Origin: Desulfobacterales bacterium
Lineage (GTDB): Bacteria; Desulfobacterota; Desulfobacteria; Desulfobacterales; Desulfobacteraceae
Length of the DNA: 38,775 nt
Direction of reading: 5' to 3'
Assembly: GCA_022361395.1 (NCBI GenBank)
Contig: JAKSAX010000321.1
Span: 1-38,775 of the forward strand
The notes under the pieces are model-generated. The model ran no database searches. It saw nothing but the letters and a program-made list of their open reading frames with translations, and was not told the origin of the DNA. Position numbers and translations under genes: made by a program. This document shows, piece by piece, positions 1 to 7,807 of the stretch (the first letter of the stretch is position 1; the number at the start of each line of letters is the position of its first letter).

Positions 1-2
1 AA

Positions 3-131
3 ATACGCTATAGCGATCATGACAGGTTCGAAATATCTTTGGATGTTTACGGCAATTCTATGGTAAAATTTCAAAAAGCCGTAACCCACCGGCCCGGAAG
101 CCGATCCGGATTTAAACTGTACAAATCGTAA
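3..131 (+). CDS. 3' end of an unidentified upstream gene (partial)
   Basis: The third forward frame is open from the window edge to a TAA at 129-131 and encodes about 42 residues ending in FKLYKS. The next gene starts 16 nt later behind its own AGGAGG-type ribosome binding site, which is the normal spacing for a co-directional neighbour. The fragment (DRFEISLDVYG, then a basic tail) shows no motif I recognise. It could also be non-coding, because the other forward frames are closed early and only 43 codons are visible. Confidence 0.4.
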   Translation: MRYSDHDRFEISLDVYGNSMVKFQKAVTHRPGSRSGFKLYKS

Positions 132-147
132 TACCAGAAGGAGGGGG

Positions 148-1170
148 ATGAAAAATCTACTCTCTTCATATGTTTTCCAGAATTTGTATGGAAAAATACT
201 TATATACCTTGCAGCCGGTATTCTTTTATCCTTTCCTGCACCGGGCCTGGCAGGCAGGGCAGAGGTTCCCGAAACACTTGATCCCATCAGGATTGCCGTG
301 AACAACTGGACCAGTCAGATTATCCTGTCCAGGATAGCGGGCCGGGTTTTTGAAAAACTGGGATACAGGGTTGTATATTCCCGTCAGAAAGATGATGAGC
401 AATGGGGGGCCATGCACCGGGGTGCCGTCCATGTGCAGGTGGAGGTATGGGAAGGAACCAATTCAAAGCTGTTCCGGCGGATGATGGATGCAGGTGGGGT
501 AGTTGACGCCGGCACCTATGATGTCAGGACCCGTGAGGACTGGTGGTACCCGGATTATGTCGAAGCGTTGTGTCCCGGGCTTCCTGACTGGAACGCCCTG
601 AAGAGGTGCTACTCCCTGTTTGCCACGGATAAAACCCGGCCCTATGGCCAATACCTGACCGGTCCCTGGGAAAGGCCGGACAGGGCACGGATCAAGGCCC
701 TTGGGATGAAGTTTAAAAGAGTTGAGGTGGCTGACGGGGCAGAGTTGACTAAAAAGATAATAGCGGCGATTGAAAAACGAAGGCCAATAGTATTTTTCAA
801 CTGGTCACCCAATTGGGTGGAAGCCAAAGTGCCCGGTAAGTTTGTGGAATTTCCGTCATATGATCCGGAGTGCGAGACCGATGAGAGGTGGGGTGTTAAC
901 AAAAGGCTTCTTTATGATTGCGGAAACCCCAGGGATGCCTGGCTGAAAAAGGCAGCATGGTCGGGGATGCCGGAAAAATGGCCCTGTGCATTTAAAATCC
1001 TGCAAAATATTAATTTTGACAGGAAAACCATTGCGGAACTGGCATATGAGGTTGATGTTAACCGGGAAAAGACAGATGCCGTGGCTGCCCGCTGGCTAAA
1101 AAACAACCGCAAACTCTGGCAGTCATGGATTCCCCGGTCTTGCGGGAAGGCAAAGAAAATCCGTGATTAG
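148..1170 (+). CDS. Glycine betaine/proline-type ABC transporter substrate-binding protein (ProX/OpuAC-like)
   Basis: This is a 340-residue secreted protein with an N-terminal hydrophobic signal segment (about residues 15-36) and a type-II periplasmic binding fold. Aromatic-rich ligand-pocket segments are visible: NNWTSQ near residue 52, VWEGTN near 100, DWWYPDYV near 131 and FFNWSPNW near 217. In the OpuAC family such tryptophans form a cage around a quaternary ammonium ligand, so betaine, choline or a related compound is the likely ligand. The start is supported by an AGGAGGGGG stretch just upstream. No permease or ATPase gene is adjacent: the gene ends 3 nt before the convergent yciO-like gene. 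It is therefore an orphan binding protein and may serve a transporter encoded elsewhere or act as a sensor partner. The exact ligand is unknown. Confidence 0.8.
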   Translation: MKNLLSSYVFQNLYGKILIYLAAGILLSFPAPGLAGRAEVPETLDPIRIAVNNWTSQIILSRIAGRVFEKLGYRVVYSRQKDDEQWGAMHRGAVHVQVEVWEGTNSKLFRRMMDAGGVVDAGTYDVRTREDWWYPDYVEALCPGLPDWNALKRCYSLFATDKTRPYGQYLTGPWERPDRARIKALGMKFKRVEVADGAELTKKIIAAIEKRRPIVFFNWSPNWVEAKVPGKFVEFPSYDPECETDERWGVNKRLLYDCGNPRDAWLKKAAWSGMPEKWPCAFKILQNINFDRKTIAELAYEVDVNREKTDAVAARWLKNNRKLWQSWIPRSCGKAKKIRD

Positions 1171-1173
1171 TCC

Positions 1174-1782
1174 CTATTCAAAGATATCCACATCACCGGC
1201 ACCATGCCTGATGATTTCAGGTATATCATCCACAAGGGAAATCACTGAAGAGGGGGCGCCGGGAACCGACTCTCCGTCAATAACGGCATCCAGGCGTTTT
1301 CCGAAGTAGTCGTGGAGCAGGGAGGGGTCGTCAAACACGGTTCCTTCAGGATCTGTGGCAGAGGTGGAGATGATAGGGTTGCCGAGTTCCCTGGCCAGGG
1401 TCAGGGCGATCTGGTGGTCCGGAACCCTTATGCCGGCGGTTCTCCGTTTTGTGAGCATGATTTTGGGCACCATTTTGGTACCGGGAAGGACAAAGGTGTA
1501 GGGGCCGGGCAGCAGCCGCTTCATGTTCCTGTAAGCCATGTTGGAAACCTTGGCATAGGTGGAGATGTCTTTTAAATCCGGGCAGATAAAACTGAAGGGC
1601 TTGGTTTTGTTCCGCTGCTTGATGGCATATACTTTTTCAATGGCCTTTTTGTTCATAATATCGCATCCGATACCGTAAAAGGTATCTGTGGGATAGGCGA
1701 TAATGCCCCCCTTTTTCAGGATATCAACCGCCCGTGAAATATGCCTTGCCTGGGGATTGTACGGATTGACTCTTAATAACAT
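1174..1782 (-). CDS. yciO: YciO-type Sua5/YrdC family protein (L-threonylcarbamoyladenylate synthase-like)
   Basis: The 202-residue protein matches YciO in length (E. coli YciO is about 206) and in landmarks: an N-terminal HPDNP-like stretch (NPYNPQ), YPTDTFYGIGCD near residue 31, the K-x-R pair in AIKQRNKTKPFSF, LPGPYTFVLPGT near 91, and RVPDHQIA. In true TsaC/Sua5 enzymes, which make threonylcarbamoyl-AMP for the tRNA t6A37 modification, an S-x-N motif follows. Here that position reads STSAT, without the Asn, as in YciO. It is therefore annotated as YciO-like, with uncertain catalytic role. ATG start with AGGGG 8 nt upstream. Its stop lies 3 nt from the convergent binding-protein gene. A role in t6A biosynthesis cannot be excluded. 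Confidence 0.82.
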   Translation of the reverse strand: MLLRVNPYNPQARHISRAVDILKKGGIIAYPTDTFYGIGCDIMNKKAIEKVYAIKQRNKTKPFSFICPDLKDISTYAKVSNMAYRNMKRLLPGPYTFVLPGTKMVPKIMLTKRRTAGIRVPDHQIALTLARELGNPIISTSATDPEGTVFDDPSLLHDYFGKRLDAVIDGESVPGAPSSVISLVDDIPEIIRHGAGDVDIFE

Positions 1783-1877
1783 GGTCGTGCCCCTAAGTTA
1801 ACTTCCGGTTGTGCCGGGTTTTCCCGGCAATTTGTCCACACGACACCCTATAGATAAAAGCTTTCCCTGTCAATACA

Positions 1878-2309
1878 CAGGGTCAACGTATGTGACTTTT
1901 CAGGTCCAATGATTCCAATACGTTACTTTTGTTCAGGCAATCGCAGGCAAAACCCGGATAAGACATAAGTGTCTAAAATCTTTGAAAATTAAAAGCCATG
2001 CCAAGTTTATATTCGATTGCCCTGTGTCAATACAGGTTTTTAAAACTCCTTTGCCGCCTGAAATGTAAGTAAGGGGTTCCGGTTCGTCATCAAGGGAGGT
2101 TTGCCGCGTTTTGGCAGGTACTTGATATCCGGCCAATTAAAGCTTAGTTTATGTATGGTTTGTCTGTCAACCTGTATTTCATCCCGGGACAATCGCAAAT
2201 AAACTTGGCGCGGTTTTTTAACTTTTAAAGACTTATGCGTTATACGGGTTCTGGCTGCGATTGCCTGTACAAAAGTAACCGGAATCACAGGATCTGAAAA
2301 TCGACCCTG
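1878..2309. repeat. Long imperfect inverted repeat (arms about 1878-2037 and 2169-2309), possible decayed element
   Basis: The 555-bp intergenic region holds two related segments in opposite orientation. The plus-strand text from CAGGGTC (1878) to AATACAGG (about 2035) matches the reverse complement of 2169-2309 with substitutions and small gaps; the best core is GTTACTTTTG, CAGGCAATCGCAG, CATAAGT and CCAAGTTTAT. Both arms, read inward, can be translated in a corresponding frame with conserved residues (VTFVQAIA, TRI-HK-LK), and the left-arm frame stops at 2069. This pattern suggests two head-to-head remnants of a coding sequence, perhaps transposase ends, but I do not recognise the family. 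A small separate hairpin CCCTGT-caatac-ACAGGG lies at 1865-1882, overlapping the start of the left arm. Confidence 0.6.
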
Positions 2310-2338
2310 GTATTCCCCCTTAAAGTAAGGAGTTATCC

Positions 2339-2983
2339 ATGTCATTACAGGATAGGTTAGATCAAATGAAGGCGGAGTTTCAGGCCAAGGCACCACCGGA
2401 AGCACTGGAGGTCATGCAGCGGAGTACTGAAGACCTTAGAAATTCGGCAATTATGGAAACCTGTTTAAAGAAAGGGGACCAGGCACCGGCGTTTTTGCTG
2501 CCCGATCACACCGGTACTGATATATCGAGTGCCGATCTGCTGGCAAAAGGCCCTTTGGTGATCAGTTTTTACAGGGGGGTATGGTGACCCTACTGCAATG
2601 TGGAGCTGGAAGCTCTCCAGGCAGTCCTTCCTGAAATAGAATCCCTCGGGGCATCACTTGCGGTCATCTCGCCCCAGCTTGAAAAGTATTCAAAACAGGT
2701 GGTTAAAAAAAACAGGCTGACCTATCCCGTGCTCTGCGACCGGTCAAACAAGGCAGCCTCGGCCTTTGGGCTTACCTTCAGCCTGCCTGAGGATCTTAAA
2801 GCCCTGTATCTGAAATTCGGTATTGATCTCAGCCGGTTCAACGGAAATGATGACTGGCAACTGGCTATGCCGGCACGGTACATCATTGGCAGTGACGGTA
2901 AAATTTCAGACAGCGAGATCAATCCGGACTACACTCGGCGGCCTGAGCCGGAACAATTGCCTGAACTCTTAAAAGCCCTGTAA
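2339..2983 (+). CDS. Selenocysteine-containing peroxiredoxin-like protein (AhpC/TSA family, U-x-x-C)
   Basis: Two open segments, 2339-2587 and 2588-2983, lie in the same frame and are separated only by a TGA at 2585-2587. Reading that codon as selenocysteine gives a 214-residue thioredoxin-fold protein with SFYRGVW-U-PYCN at residues 76-87. In relatives this position is Cys in the motif RGVWCPYCN, so Sec83 replaces the catalytic cysteine and Cys86 is the resolving partner. Residues 60-80 hold the typical PAFLLPDHTG strand-loop, and residues 84-214 complete the AhpC/TSA domain. A SECIS-like hairpin follows the TGA directly. The enzyme should reduce peroxides or act as a thiol oxidoreductase. 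The start has AAGGAG about 7 nt upstream. The selB/selA/selC genes are not in the window, so decoding is inferred. A disabling mutation is the alternative, made unlikely by the exact position of the TGA. Confidence 0.9.
2588..2624 (+). promoter_or_regulatory. Bacterial SECIS-like hairpin after the Sec codon
   Basis: Immediately after the TGA, CTGC (2593-2596) can pair with GCAG (2621-2624), and GGAGCT (2602-2607) with AGCTC-CC (2611-2618, one bulged T). The small apical loop is GGA at 2608-2610. Two G residues in the loop, a bulged U and a loop about 20 nt downstream of the UGA fit the known bacterial SECIS design recognised by SelB. The fold was paired by eye and no energy was calculated. 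Confidence 0.7.
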
Positions 2984-2999
2984 AACAAGGCCGTAAAAA

Positions 3000-3030
3000 G
3001 GGCAGTAGGCCTGTATTCAGGATGCTGCCC
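3000..3030 (+). terminator. Possible transcription terminator hairpin after the selenoprotein gene
   Basis: GGGCAG (3000-3005) pairs with CTGCCC (3025-3030), with an inner CCTG/CAGG stem. It sits about 17 nt after the stop codon. There is no T tract after the stem, so it may only be a mRNA 3' stem-loop. The rest of 2984-3224 shows no gene. Confidence 0.3.
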
Positions 3031-3224
3031 TGATGAATCCGGCCTTAATCAGACCGTGACCGAAAAAAAACGCTTAAAACATCAGAGAACAGTTGTATGT
3101 GCAAATGAGCAGGACTGCCTTTTGAGTTATGTTTTCAATAGACATTTCCGGGTCAACAGCGTAAACATACCCAAGGAAAATTGATTTTACGAATTTCACA
3201 TCCAAATTTAGCCGGAGTTCATAA

Positions 3225-4157
3225 ATGGAAAAACAGATTCTCGTACCTGTGGCGGATTGCCGGAGGTCTTTACGCGCTGTCAGATATGCGGTCCATGCCG
3301 CCTCTTTTGTCAACAAGCTCCACTTTGTCCTGTTTCATGTCCAGCCCATGATTTCCCTGTACCTCCAGGATGAGGCCAAAAAAGACCTCCATGTCCGTGC
3401 CGAGCTGAATAAAATGAAGGCAAAGAATAAAGGGGCGGCCATGGCCCTCCTTGAGAAGTACAAGGCGGAAATGGTTTCACAGGGACTGGATGAAAGCCGG
3501 ATTGAACTTAAAACCCAGGTCAGGCAGCTGGGACTTGCCCAGGATATCATTGAGTATGCCCAGGAAAAATTATTTGACGCCATCCTGATCGGACGGCGGC
3601 GGATCTCAGGGATTCAGAAGATGTTCAGCTCCAGTGTTTCCTCTGCGATCCTGGAACGCTCCCGGATTCTTCCCGTGTGGATGGTGGACGGGACCCCGGT
3701 GTCAAAAAATGTCCTGGTGGCCGTGGACGGGTCTGAATCTGCCATGCGGGCCGTTGATCACCTGGGGTTCATGGTCTCACGGAATGCCGATGTAAAGCTG
3801 ATCATGCTTCATGTGACGAACACGGCCCGGGCCTATTGTGAGATTGATCCGGATGAAACCGCTGACCCGGAATTCGTTAAAATCGTAGAAAAGGGGGACA
3901 GGGCATGCATTGATATGTTTTACCCCCTTGCCATAAAGAAGCTTAAGCGTATGGGCTTGTCAGAGGATCAAATCCGGTTTGAAACCGTTAAAGGGGGCAG
4001 GCGCCTGGGCACGACTGTTGTGGAATATGCCCAGAAGCACGGCTATGACACCCTGGTAATCGGCAGGACAGGTCTTGACAGGGCCTTTTACATGGGGTCG
4101 GTATCCAGGCAGATTATCAACAGGGTTTCCGAAGGCGCCCTGTGGGTGGTGAACTAA
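3225..4157 (+). CDS. Tandem-domain universal stress protein (UspA family)
   Basis: A 310-residue cytoplasmic protein made of two Usp domains, about residues 1-150 and 160-310. The first begins KQILVPVADC and the second KNVLVAVDGSESA. The second domain carries the ATP-binding pattern G-x2-G-x9-G-(S/T) in IGRTGLDRAFYMGSVS near its end; the first has the poorer version GRRRISGIQKMFSSSVS. ATP binding is therefore most likely in the C-terminal domain. Such proteins are induced by starvation, redox or energy stress, but no specific target can be read here. It starts with ATG, and its TAA interlocks with the TAG of the convergent pfkA (4-nt overlap). The gene stands alone on the plus strand, 241 bp after the selenoprotein. 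Confidence 0.88.
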   Translation: MEKQILVPVADCRRSLRAVRYAVHAASFVNKLHFVLFHVQPMISLYLQDEAKKDLHVRAELNKMKAKNKGAAMALLEKYKAEMVSQGLDESRIELKTQVRQLGLAQDIIEYAQEKLFDAILIGRRRISGIQKMFSSSVSSAILERSRILPVWMVDGTPVSKNVLVAVDGSESAMRAVDHLGFMVSRNADVKLIMLHVTNTARAYCEIDPDETADPEFVKIVEKGDRACIDMFYPLAIKKLKRMGLSEDQIRFETVKGGRRLGTTVVEYAQKHGYDTLVIGRTGLDRAFYMGSVSRQIINRVSEGALWVVN

Positions 4158-5239
4158 TCCCCGAAACTGATGCCAAGGGCCCGGGCAGTCATCACCAGCT
4201 CCCCTTTGGGGTCTACACTGCGGATTTTATTGACTGCCTCTTTCAGGGTGACAGCCCCCATCATTCCATTGGGGAGCAGGGCAACCATCTTTCCAAACTC
4301 CTCTTTAGCCACCATCCTGGCGGCCCTGACGCCAAAACGGGTGCATAACTGCCGGTCCCACTGGGTGGGTTGACCACCCCGCTGGAGATGGCCCAGAACC
4401 ACACACCGGGTCTCCTTTCCGGTCATTGCCTCAATCCGGGCAGCCACCTCATGGCCGATGCCGCCGAGGCGGATTTCCCTGTCCGGGGCCCCGTCGTCGG
4501 CAGTGATTTTTTCTTTGCCAAGGGATGCCCCTTCTGCCACGATAACGATGGTGAAGTGTTTGCCCTGGACTTCCCGCTCTGTAATTTTTTTATGAATGGC
4601 CGGGAAGTTGAACTCAATCTCGGGAATAAGGATGACATCTGCACCGCCCCCAAGCCCGGCATAGGCAGCTATCCATCCGGCATACCGTCCCATGACTTCC
4701 AGAACCATGACCCGGTTGTGGCTGGAGGCCGTACTGTGGAGCCGGTCAAGGGCATCCACGGCACAGGCAACAGCAGTGTCAAAGCCAAAAGTCATCTGGG
4801 TGGCATCCAGGTCATTGTCTATGGTCTTTGGCACCCCGACCACCGGAAACCCCATTTCAAACATCTGCTGGGCTGTGCTCAGGCTGCCGTCCCCGCCAAT
4901 AATTATAAGGGCTGACAACCCGAGGCTGTCAAAGTTGCGCTTTGCCTGGTCAAGGGTCTCCTGGGGGACTTTCCGTTTCCGGCCTGACCCTGCCTTGGCT
5001 GCAAAGCGCCCGGAATTGGCAGTGCCTAAAATGGTGCCGCCGCGGATGAGCAGGCCGTCCATGTCCTTGACCATCAGGGGAGAGGCCTGAACCGGGGTCA
5101 GCAGTCCGTCCAGGCCGCCGTGGATACCTATACTTTGAAACCCGCTTAAATCCCCGGCTTTGACAATGGCACGGATAACGGCGTTCAGGCCGGGGCAGTC
5201 CCCCCCGCCTGTGACAATTCCTATTTTTCGATTGCTCAT
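4154..5239 (-). CDS. pfkA: 6-phosphofructokinase
   Basis: A 361-residue phosphofructokinase that phosphorylates fructose-6-phosphate to the 1,6-bisphosphate. Landmarks: GGGDCPGLNA at 11-20, GGDGS at 115-119, PKTIDND at 137-143 with the catalytic Asp141, and MGRYAGWIA near 193. At the two positions that separate donor types it has Gly (GGDGS, Gly118, typical of ATP enzymes) and Lys (PKTIDND, Lys138, typical of pyrophosphate enzymes and group-III ATP enzymes). Gly at the first position argues for ATP as donor, in a group-III or mixed-substrate PFK. Its ATG directly abuts the TAA of the glycerate kinase gene (TAAATG), so the two are very likely co-transcribed and translationally coupled. Confidence 0.92.
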   Translation of the reverse strand: MSNRKIGIVTGGGDCPGLNAVIRAIVKAGDLSGFQSIGIHGGLDGLLTPVQASPLMVKDMDGLLIRGGTILGTANSGRFAAKAGSGRKRKVPQETLDQAKRNFDSLGLSALIIIGGDGSLSTAQQMFEMGFPVVGVPKTIDNDLDATQMTFGFDTAVACAVDALDRLHSTASSHNRVMVLEVMGRYAGWIAAYAGLGGGADVILIPEIEFNFPAIHKKITEREVQGKHFTIVIVAEGASLGKEKITADDGAPDREIRLGGIGHEVAARIEAMTGKETRCVVLGHLQRGGQPTQWDRQLCTRFGVRAARMVAKEEFGKMVALLPNGMMGAVTLKEAVNKIRSVDPKGELVMTARALGISFGD

Positions 5240-6448
5240 TTATGATTTCCTTCCGGCTGAAAATGCCCTTACAGCCTGTTCTGTTGCCCGGGACAGCAGG
5301 TCAAAGGCCTCTTCCAGTGCACTGGCAAGGGAAATGGGGCCCGGGCAGATGGGAAATACCGCATCCATGCCAAGCGGGTGCAGGGTGCGGATATGTTTCC
5401 CCCTGCTTCCGCAGAGTCCGTAGCAGGGGACATTGGCAGCCTTTGCAGCCCGGGCCACCCCTGCGGGGGCTTTATTAAACCGGGTCTGGCTATCCATCCG
5501 GCCCTCTGCTGTCAGTACAAGGTCTGCATCTTTAACCTGGGTATGAAAGTCAACCAGGTCAAGCACCATGTCAATTCCCGGGAGAAGCCTTGCAGTGAAA
5601 AAGGCTTTCATGCCTCCGCCAAGCCCGCCTGCGGCACCGGCGCCTTCAAGGTCTGTGATCTCAACTCCCAGATCCCTGGATATGATCCTGCCGAAGTGTG
5701 CAAGCCCCCTGTCCAGGTCCCTGACCTGGCCGGGGGTTGCCCCTTTCTGCGGGGAGAAGACAAAAGAGGCGCCGTCCGGACCTGTCAAAGGGTTGGTTAC
5801 ATCGCAGGCCACGGAAAAGCTTGCCCGGGACAGCCTGGGGTCCACACCGCTCTTATCTATTTTATCAACCTTACCCAGGGAGGCGCCTGTGGGCGGCAAA
5901 GGCCTGCCATTTTTATCCTTAAACCTGTATCCCAGTGCAGCAGCAGCTCCCATGCCCCCGTCGCAGGTGGCGGAACCGCCTATGCCCATCAGGATATGGG
6001 CCGCTCCCCTGTCCAGGGCTGCACGTATCAGTTCTCCTGTTCCCAGTGTGGTGGTAAGGGTGGGATCCTGAAGGTTGCCGGGCAGGAGGGCCAGGCCGGA
6101 GGCCAGGGCCATTTCAATTACTGCCGTTGATCCGGATTCATCAAACAGGAAATCTGCCTTAACCCTCCTTTCCCGGGGATCATGGACACTGGCCGTGAGT
6201 ATCTGTCCGCCAAGGGCATGGGTCATGGCCGCAACAAGGCCGTCTCCGCCGTCTGACACCGGGATTGAGGTTACACAGATGTCCGGGGATATTTTATGGA
6301 TGCCCCGGACCATGGCCAGGGCAGCCTGATCTGCAGTCAGGCTGCCCTTAAAGGCATTGGGTGCAACAATTATGTTCAGGTTATGGTTCACGTCTGCAGG
6401 TATCTGTCTGCCTGGTTTGTTTCCGCTAACGGGTAAGCGAGAACCCAA
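5240..6448 (-). CDS. glxK: Glycerate kinase (GlxK/GarK type)
   Basis: Phosphorylates D-glycerate with ATP; the GlxK/GarK class usually gives 2-phosphoglycerate. The conserved N-terminal strand IIVAPNAFKGSLTA starts near residue 26, followed by PVSDGGDGLV near 63, GIGGSATCDGG near 156, a Gly-rich GAGAAGGLGGG near 269 and LTAEGRMDSQT near 312. This is the type-II glycerate kinase fold, whose usual length is about 380. The longest frame gives 402 residues from a TTG at 6446-6448 that overlaps the 3' end of the phospholipase gene by 23 nt. No ATG exists before the conserved core, so the true start may be this TTG or a GTG around residue 19. It is followed without spacing by pfkA, which places it in central carbon metabolism. 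Confidence 0.9.
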   Translation of the reverse strand: MGSRLPVSGNKPGRQIPADVNHNLNIIVAPNAFKGSLTADQAALAMVRGIHKISPDICVTSIPVSDGGDGLVAAMTHALGGQILTASVHDPRERRVKADFLFDESGSTAVIEMALASGLALLPGNLQDPTLTTTLGTGELIRAALDRGAAHILMGIGGSATCDGGMGAAAALGYRFKDKNGRPLPPTGASLGKVDKIDKSGVDPRLSRASFSVACDVTNPLTGPDGASFVFSPQKGATPGQVRDLDRGLAHFGRIISRDLGVEITDLEGAGAAGGLGGGMKAFFTARLLPGIDMVLDLVDFHTQVKDADLVLTAEGRMDSQTRFNKAPAGVARAAKAANVPCYGLCGSRGKHIRTLHPLGMDAVFPICPGPISLASALEEAFDLLSRATEQAVRAFSAGRKS

Positions 6449-7637
6449 GCCTCAGGATCTCTTCTTTTTTCTGGTATTCAACCAGCCTTTCCGCATACCC
6501 GTTAAAATACTGGAGGTGAAGATAGAGGTTGAGCCTGTTTTTGAACAGTGAGGTCAGGGGGTAGCTCAGGTCTGTCTGGAAGCTGGGGCCCTCTTCCCCC
6601 CACCTGGTATTGGTATCCAGTACAAATCCCTCCGGACTGCCTATTTTTGCCTGGAAGTTGAAGTACCCCCGGTACTTGTAGAGATCCGGGTTGGTTTCGT
6701 TGTCATTGCCCACATAGGTCCAGATTTTCGGGGCAATGGCCAGGAAGTAGGTGTCAGTGAGGTGGAAGGCCATGATGGGTTCGATATAGGCGAAATTCGT
6801 GCTTCTGGAGTCAGGATCACCCTTGCCGTTGGACTCGTGCTGAAAACCGGTCTGAATACCAAAGGCTTTTATCCACGGGGTATTGAGATCGATTTTCGGG
6901 AAAAGATAAAAAAGCTCCGGCTTATAGCTGGTGTCATCAAAGGGTTTGGAATCCGAACTCAGATCCCAGTAGGATGTCTGGGTATAGGCCAGGTGGAATC
7001 CGTCCACAAACCCGTTGACCATCTGGCTGTCAAAGGGGGCGTTAAACAGCTTATATTTGAAACTGATTTGAAATTTGCTCTTTTCCTTGCCCGGATCAAT
7101 ACCGAACAGAAAGTACATGGGCTCATAGGCGGAGAGGTTTTCAAGAAAGGGCTGGAAAACCGATTCCTTTTCACCCAGGGCTATCTGTTCGGTCTGCTTT
7201 TCTATGGGTGGCGGAGAGGCGGCAAAGAGTACCGGACCGGCACCGAAGGTGTTAAGGGATAAACTGATATTCCCTGTCATGGATTCAGGCACGGAAAAAA
7301 CATACTCCTGCTTTACATATCCCAGGGCCGGTATTGTGAGGGAAAGGTCAGGGGTTCCGTTTACCGGTGAGGCTTCGACCACTTTGATGTTGTTGGGGGT
7401 TGTCAGGGTAACCATAACCCTGCCGTATGCTTTGGTGGTCACGGGCGCGGCATCCGGGTTATGAATAAACAGGTTGAACCGTGTCTCCCTGCCGGAGATC
7501 ACCTCACCCTGGGGCGGTACGAGATAAACACCTGAATCCTGTGCATGAGCAGGTATGCATATCCATAATAGTCCCAATACTGAAAGAATGGTCAGACAAA
7601 CATTGGTGATCCTATTCCGAAAGATGTTCAGAAACAT
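6426..7637 (-). CDS. pldA: Outer-membrane phospholipase A (PldA-like)
   Basis: A 403-residue exported beta-barrel hydrolase. The active-site signature is QHESNGK, with His267 and Ser269, as in OMPLA (the H-x-S-N-G motif). It is preceded by SYKPELFYLFP, the conserved Pro-rich strand of PldA. The last residues LRLGFSLTR are typical of the final barrel strand. The N-terminal about 32 residues form a signal peptide ending near PAHAQ. About 130 residues between signal and barrel form an extra domain absent from the E. coli enzyme. I chose the ATG at 7635-7637, which has GGAG about 10 nt upstream, over the GTG 22 codons earlier, which has no ribosome binding site. It heads the minus-strand set with glxK and pfkA. 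Confidence 0.82.
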   Translation of the reverse strand: MFLNIFRNRITNVCLTILSVLGLLWICIPAHAQDSGVYLVPPQGEVISGRETRFNLFIHNPDAAPVTTKAYGRVMVTLTTPNNIKVVEASPVNGTPDLSLTIPALGYVKQEYVFSVPESMTGNISLSLNTFGAGPVLFAASPPPIEKQTEQIALGEKESVFQPFLENLSAYEPMYFLFGIDPGKEKSKFQISFKYKLFNAPFDSQMVNGFVDGFHLAYTQTSYWDLSSDSKPFDDTSYKPELFYLFPKIDLNTPWIKAFGIQTGFQHESNGKGDPDSRSTNFAYIEPIMAFHLTDTYFLAIAPKIWTYVGNDNETNPDLYKYRGYFNFQAKIGSPEGFVLDTNTRWGEEGPSFQTDLSYPLTSLFKNRLNLYLHLQYFNGYAERLVEYQKKEEILRLGFSLTR

Positions 7638-7762
7638 GACAGCGAGGCTCCGGTTTATTGAATTCAAATTAGTTACTGGTATTACAGCGAAGATATGAAA
7701 CACCTATCAAATACAGGGATGGTGTCAAGGCAAAAATAAATTGCCCCCCACTTTCCCGACGG

Positions 7763-7796
7763 AATACCTGCCCGGCATGCACCGGGCAGTATTTTT
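7763..7796. terminator. Strong hairpin terminator between nitroreductase and pldA genes
   Basis: CTGCCCGG (7768-7775) pairs with CCGGGCAG (7782-7789) around the loop CATGCA, extended by AATAC/GTATT with one bulged C. It lies 12 nt beyond the stop of the minus-strand nitroreductase gene. On the plus strand a T run (ATTTTT) follows the stem; on the minus strand the T tract is weak. Confidence 0.65.
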
Positions 7797-7807
7797 AGGC
7801 CTTTTTC

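Noticed and set aside
2040-2405. Minus-strand frame of 121 codons overlapping the selenoprotein start
   Set aside because: It runs through the inverted repeat and the start of a real gene. Only the repeat segment shows any similarity to its partner arm, so it is treated as a remnant, not a gene.
2585-2587. In-frame TGA as a nonsense mutation or frameshift (pseudogene)
   Set aside because: It falls exactly at the catalytic Cys position, the frame continues with the conserved PYCN, and a SECIS-like hairpin follows.
5378-6130. Plus-strand frame of 250 codons opposite glycerate kinase
   Set aside because: Antisense shadow of a clear gene on the other strand; composition is Gly/Cys/Pro-rich with no recognisable domain.
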